From positions 1 through 34,286 of the forward strand of contig JAAWIS010000035.1 in assembly GCA_022796475.1 (NCBI GenBank): a stretch of DNA of 34,286 nucleotides, in the 5' to 3' direction. The notes beneath the pieces are model-generated. The model had not been told where the DNA came from and did not search any database. It worked only from the letters and a program-made list of their open reading frames with translations. The position numbers and the translations under genes were made by a program. Within the stretch, counting starts at the first letter, position 1; the number at the start of each line of letters is the position of its first letter. Positions 31,471 through 34,286 of this stretch are shown here, one piece after another. Source of the stretch: Lachnospiraceae bacterium (lineage in GTDB: Bacteria > Bacillota > Clostridia > Lachnospirales > Lachnospiraceae).

Positions 31471-32073
31471 ATGAAAAAGCCCAAAAAAATACTCATCGGT
31501 TTTTTTGCTATCCTGATTTTAATAAGTGTAATACGATCAATTATTAATCCTGACAAAGCAACAACACCTGTCAACGATGTTAATACTACGGATTTTTCCA
31601 CAAATAATACGCAACCTATAACACAAATTCCAGAATCAGATATTGCAACTTCTGAAGGAACAGAAACCGAAAGTGAAACCGAAATTATTTTTGATTTTTC
31701 TAATTACGATACATCATATGAAGAAATAAATTTCGAAGGTTTATCTGCTAAACATGGAGAATTGTTAAGCGTTATTTATAGTGATGGAACCGTAATTGTT
31801 AAGACTAAGATCGAGCCTAGCATGACTAATAATCTTACTATTGAGCAAAATTATTTTACTGTAGCCGATCTTGTTAAAAATCATGGATTTAACACCTGTG
31901 AAAAACTTTCTTACTGGGCAGTCGCCAACATGTCAGATGGAGAAGAAGCAAAATGTATTTCATTTGATTTAAGCAAAGAAATTTTAACTGAATTGTATAA
32001 CGGAAATATCATTGAAAATCAACTGGGAAATTACGCCACTGATTTATGGATTTTACCCAGCTTGCTAAACTAG
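31471..32073 (+). CDS. Secreted/anchored accessory protein
   Basis: 200 residues. One N-terminal membrane segment (ILIGFFAILILISVIRSII), then a Thr/Asn/Glu-rich linker (residues about 30-75) and a C-terminal beta-rich domain (KHGELLSVIYSDGTVIVKTK). No lipobox. Probably a cell-surface protein expressed from the prophage. Unrecognised. AAAGGAATAAAG precedes the ATG at 31471. Confidence 0.65.
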   Translation: MKKPKKILIGFFAILILISVIRSIINPDKATTPVNDVNTTDFSTNNTQPITQIPESDIATSEGTETESETEIIFDFSNYDTSYEEINFEGLSAKHGELLSVIYSDGTVIVKTKIEPSMTNNLTIEQNYFTVADLVKNHGFNTCEKLSYWAVANMSDGEEAKCISFDLSKEILTELYNGNIIENQLGNYATDLWILPSLLN

Positions 32074-32263
32074 AAAAAGAAAAGACATACAAATCCATTA
32101 GTGATGAAGAATTATCAAACGTCTTTCTACTATAACAAAACAAATTCTTTGTGAAGAAAGCTATAAACACTTTTTTGAAAACCCTAAAATTATCTTAACT
32201 GAAAAACGAAGAAAAGAATAAAAAACGCTTAAAGAATGGCAAACAGAAAAAGGAGGCTATTTT
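32046..32263 (+). pseudogene. Degraded small gene between surface protein and Zn-ribbon gene
   Basis: A frame opens at 32046 (MDFTQLAKLEKEKTYKSISD, then EELSNVFLL) and stops near 32132. A +1 shift continues it as TITKQILCEESYKHFFENPK and ILTEKRRKE, then an in-frame TAA precedes KTLKEWQTEKGG. The pattern of a clean open frame broken by one frameshift and one stop suggests recent decay. Function unknown. Confidence 0.45.
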
Positions 32264-32494
32264 ATGGTATGCCCAAAATGCGGAAGCGAAAATGTAAACA
32301 CGCAAGTAACTAATGACTCAACTGTTACAACCAAGACAAAAGGATTCGGATGCATTAAATCCTGTCTAGGATTTGTCTTTTTTAGCTTTCCCGGAATACT
32401 ATGCGGATTATGTGGCATGGGAAAGGGAAAGACTACAATAAAATCAAAGAATAAGGTGATACATATATGCCAGAATTGCGGAAATCAATGGTAA
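32264..32494 (+). CDS. Small zinc-ribbon membrane-associated protein
   Basis: 76 residues. CPKCGSENVNTQ at the start, a Cys/Gly-rich hydrophobic centre (CLGFVFFSFPGILCGLCGMG) and HICQNCGNQW at the end: two half-zinc-knuckles around one possible membrane segment, the LITAF-like layout. AAAGGAGG precedes the ATG. Confidence 0.68.
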   Translation: MVCPKCGSENVNTQVTNDSTVTTKTKGFGCIKSCLGFVFFSFPGILCGLCGMGKGKTTIKSKNKVIHICQNCGNQW

Positions 32495-32829
32495 ATCTGT
32501 TAAATGAAATTGGCGAACGCAGCGGCTGCCACCGTATGCCGGAACGCAGCTTTTTTTATAAAGGGCATCAATTTCCAGTGTGCGCGCGTTGCACTGGCGT
32601 TTGTATAGGCCAATTAACAGCTATAATCGTTAATCTTTTTTATAAAATACCTGTAAGGTTAGCGCTTGCTTGTCTGGCAACTATGGGATTTGACTGGGGA
32701 ATCCAAGAACTAAAAATAATGCCGTCAACCAACTTTCGAAGATTACTAACAGGAATCTGTGGCGGCTTTGGGGTATTCAGCATTTACTTTCTGATACTTA
32801 AATATTTATTAAAAAAATTTCAAAGATAA
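32467..32829 (+). CDS. DUF2085 family membrane protein
   Basis: 120 residues. The signature RSGCHRMPERSFFYKGHQFP and CARCTGVCIGQ matches DUF2085 membrane proteins (Cys/His cluster likely metal-binding), followed by hydrophobic segments near residues 50-75 and 90-115. Starts 28 bases inside the previous gene with AAGGTGAT upstream; an ATG at 32488 is an alternative. Known members are of unknown function. Confidence 0.85.
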   Translation: MPELRKSMVNLLNEIGERSGCHRMPERSFFYKGHQFPVCARCTGVCIGQLTAIIVNLFYKIPVRLALACLATMGFDWGIQELKIMPSTNFRRLLTGICGGFGVFSIYFLILKYLLKKFQR

Positions 32830-32836
32830 AAAAGGA

Positions 32837-32998
32837 GCCCCGCCCAGGTCATTGGCGTGGCCTATTCGGGCGGGGCGGCTGGACAATGCAAAGCTATACA
32901 TTGTCAGCCATGCTATAAAACATTCCGAGCAAATGTATTATAGCATGGTCCGGCCGAAAGCACAAGCAAAAGGTGGGGCTATTTTTGTGCCCTTTTTT
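32837..32998. other. Four-hairpin array upstream of the recombinase gene
   Basis: Hairpins in order: GCCCCGCCC/GGGCGGGGC (32837-32876); GGCTGGACAATG/CATTGTCAGCC with one bulged G (32877-32909); CATGCTATAA/TTATAGCATG (32909-32947); and GCACAA/TTGTGC (32960-32990) followed by TTTTTT, a terminator shape. No gene fits. It may be a structured leader RNA, a terminator block, or contain the recombinase attachment site. Confidence 0.6.
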
Positions 32999-33012
32999 AG
33001 GAGGTCTATGTT

Positions 33013-34286
33013 ATGAAACAAAAAGAATTAATCCAGAATCCAGAAACTTTCAATCTGGAAAATGTAGTTGATTTATATGTAAGGGTCAGCACCGTGGAAC
33101 AAAGCGAAGAAGGCTATAGCGTCGGGGAACAGGAAGCCCGGCTTCGCTCCTACTGTTCCGCTATGGGCTTTACTGTAAATGCTGTCCATATAGATCCGGG
33201 CTACTCTGGGGCTACGCTCAACCGTCCTGGTATCAATCAAGTTATAAAGGACGTCCGGGCCGGTTATGTGAAAAAGGTTATCGTCTGGAAGCTGGACCGG
33301 CTTTCCCGCTCTCAAAAAGACGTTCTTGTCCTGTTGGAGGATGTATTTTTAGAAAATGGCTGTAACTTCGTTTCCCTTATGGAAAGTTTCGATACGGCTA
33401 CGCCCTTCGGGCGGTGTATGGTCGGTATACTGGCGGCCTTCGCTCAAATGGAACGGGAAAATATAAAGCTCCGCACAATGATGGGGAAGCAAGCCGGGCT
33501 TAAGGAAGGCCGTTACTTCTCCGGACGCGCTCCTATCGGGTATCAATACCAAATGCAACCAAACGGCAAACTTGCCCTTATTGTCGATCCGTATACCTCT
33601 AAAGCTGTCCGGGATATGTTCCGGCTTTATGCCTCCGGGAAAAGCGAGAGCGCGGTCGCTGGGTATATCCAGGAAAATTACGGGCTATTCCCTGGGCTTG
33701 ACCGCCACTCCGCCGTCGGGCGGATAAGCCGTATTATGCGTAATCCGGTTTATATGGGAAAAGTAAGAATGAAAGAAGAATGTTACGAAGGGCGGCACGA
33801 TCCCCTGGTGGCTCCCGATCTATGGCAATCTGTCAATGATCGCTTAAGCCAAAACCTGCAGGCGTTCAAGCGCTCCTACGGCGAGTCGGACGGGCTGCTC
33901 TGCGGCCTTCTGTTCTGCGGGGACTGCGGCGCCCGGATGGCGATCCGCTCCTGGAAGAAAAAAAGCGGGGAAAAAGTCAAGAAATATATGTGTTATTCCG
34001 TAAGCCGCGCTACTCCGGCTATGATCCGCTCTGAAAACTGTAGCAACCGTAAAAAGCATCTTACCCTGGCGGAACTTGACGCCCTGGTGCTGGAAGAAAT
34101 TAAAAAGCTCGCCCTTGATCCGGCTGCCCTCGATCCCCTTATCGAAGAAAGCGCCGAAGAAGCCGCGCCCGACCTTCCGGTGTTCCAGGAGCGTATGGCA
34201 AATGTGGAAAAGCAACTTACGCGCCTTCTTAATCTGTATCAATCCGGAGTCATGGAACTGGAAGAAATACAAGGCCGCCTTGCTGC
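33013..34286 (+). CDS. Large serine recombinase/integrase, partial at right edge
   Basis: 424 codons to the window edge. Start ATG with AGGAGG 8 bases upstream. The catalytic domain has Ser26 in YVRVSTVEQ, then YSGATLNRPGI and WKLDRLSRSQKD; the recombinase domain follows (GRAPIGYQYQ, RIMRNPVYMGKV), then a zinc ribbon (CGLLFCGDCGARM, later NCSNRKKH) and a coiled-coil segment. The C-terminus is cut. This gene is clearly more GC-rich than its neighbours, indicating separate origin. It probably integrates and excises the element; the attachment site should be near its gene. Confidence 0.93.
   Translation, partial: MKQKELIQNPETFNLENVVDLYVRVSTVEQSEEGYSVGEQEARLRSYCSAMGFTVNAVHIDPGYSGATLNRPGINQVIKDVRAGYVKKVIVWKLDRLSRSQKDVLVLLEDVFLENGCNFVSLMESFDTATPFGRCMVGILAAFAQMERENIKLRTMMGKQAGLKEGRYFSGRAPIGYQYQMQPNGKLALIVDPYTSKAVRDMFRLYASGKSESAVAGYIQENYGLFPGLDRHSAVGRISRIMRNPVYMGKVRMKEECYEGRHDPLVAPDLWQSVNDRLSQNLQAFKRSYGESDGLLCGLLFCGDCGARMAIRSWKKKSGEKVKKYMCYSVSRATPAMIRSENCSNRKKHLTLAELDALVLEEIKKLALDPAALDPLIEESAEEAAPDLPVFQERMANVEKQLTRLLNLYQSGVMELEEIQGRLA

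Noticed and set aside
33073-34272. Minus-strand frames of 69-142 codons within the recombinase gene
   Set aside because: Shadows produced by its GC-rich codons; the plus frame carries catalytic motifs throughout.

Overview
The window is most of a temperate phage genome, either an integrated prophage or a phage-derived element, from a low-to-medium GC Firmicute. Strong AGGAGG-type ribosome binding sites, frequent TTG starts, a Gram-positive-type LexA box and the gene families suggest class Clostridia, perhaps Lachnospiraceae. No host chromosomal gene is visible. Both edges cut through phage genes: tail protein gpI on the left and a large serine recombinase on the right.

Layout, left to right. 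(1) 1-18397, all minus strand, read right to left: terminase small and large subunits, a gpW-like small protein, portal, prohead protease, major capsid protein, DUF2190-like protein, head-tail joining and tail completion proteins, tail sheath, tail tube, tail assembly chaperone with a -1 frameshift, tape measure, gpX, gpD, gpV, gpU, gpW/gp25, baseplate J and gpI. This is a contractile P2-like tail on a lambda/HK97-type head. (2) 18398-20500: an AT-rich two-gene cassette with its own promoter and terminator. A perfect LexA box lies between its -35 and -10. The genes encode an unrecognised soluble protein and a multi-pass membrane protein. (3) 20505-21806: a candidate small RNA, a RinA/ArpU-like late regulator and an HTH protein. 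(4) 21803-28348, minus: replication and partition genes (ParB, ParA, SSB, P4-type helicase, HNH nuclease, small Zn-finger proteins). A repeat-rich candidate origin lies between SSB and the helicase. (5) 28349-30553: a mosaic of tiny genes on both strands, with three copies of one promoter/5'-hairpin/RBS module and the remnant of a toxin-antitoxin locus. (6) 30640-31441: the lysogeny switch, with divergent promoters, repeated candidate operators and an XRE-type repressor on plus. (7) 31471-34286, plus: an anchored surface protein, a decayed gene, a Zn-ribbon protein, a DUF2085 membrane protein, a four-hairpin array and the serine recombinase.

How the parts work together (inference): the repressor holds down the leftward early operon. 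After induction, leftward transcription produces the replication and partition proteins and the RinA-like regulator, which would switch on the leftward head and tail operon. The SOS-box cassette between regulator and terminase is insulated by terminators on both sides, so it probably behaves as an independent, DNA-damage-responsive moron. The repeated modules in region 5 look like mobile or duplicated expression cassettes inserted into the early operon. No lysis genes are visible; they would be expected to the left of gpI.
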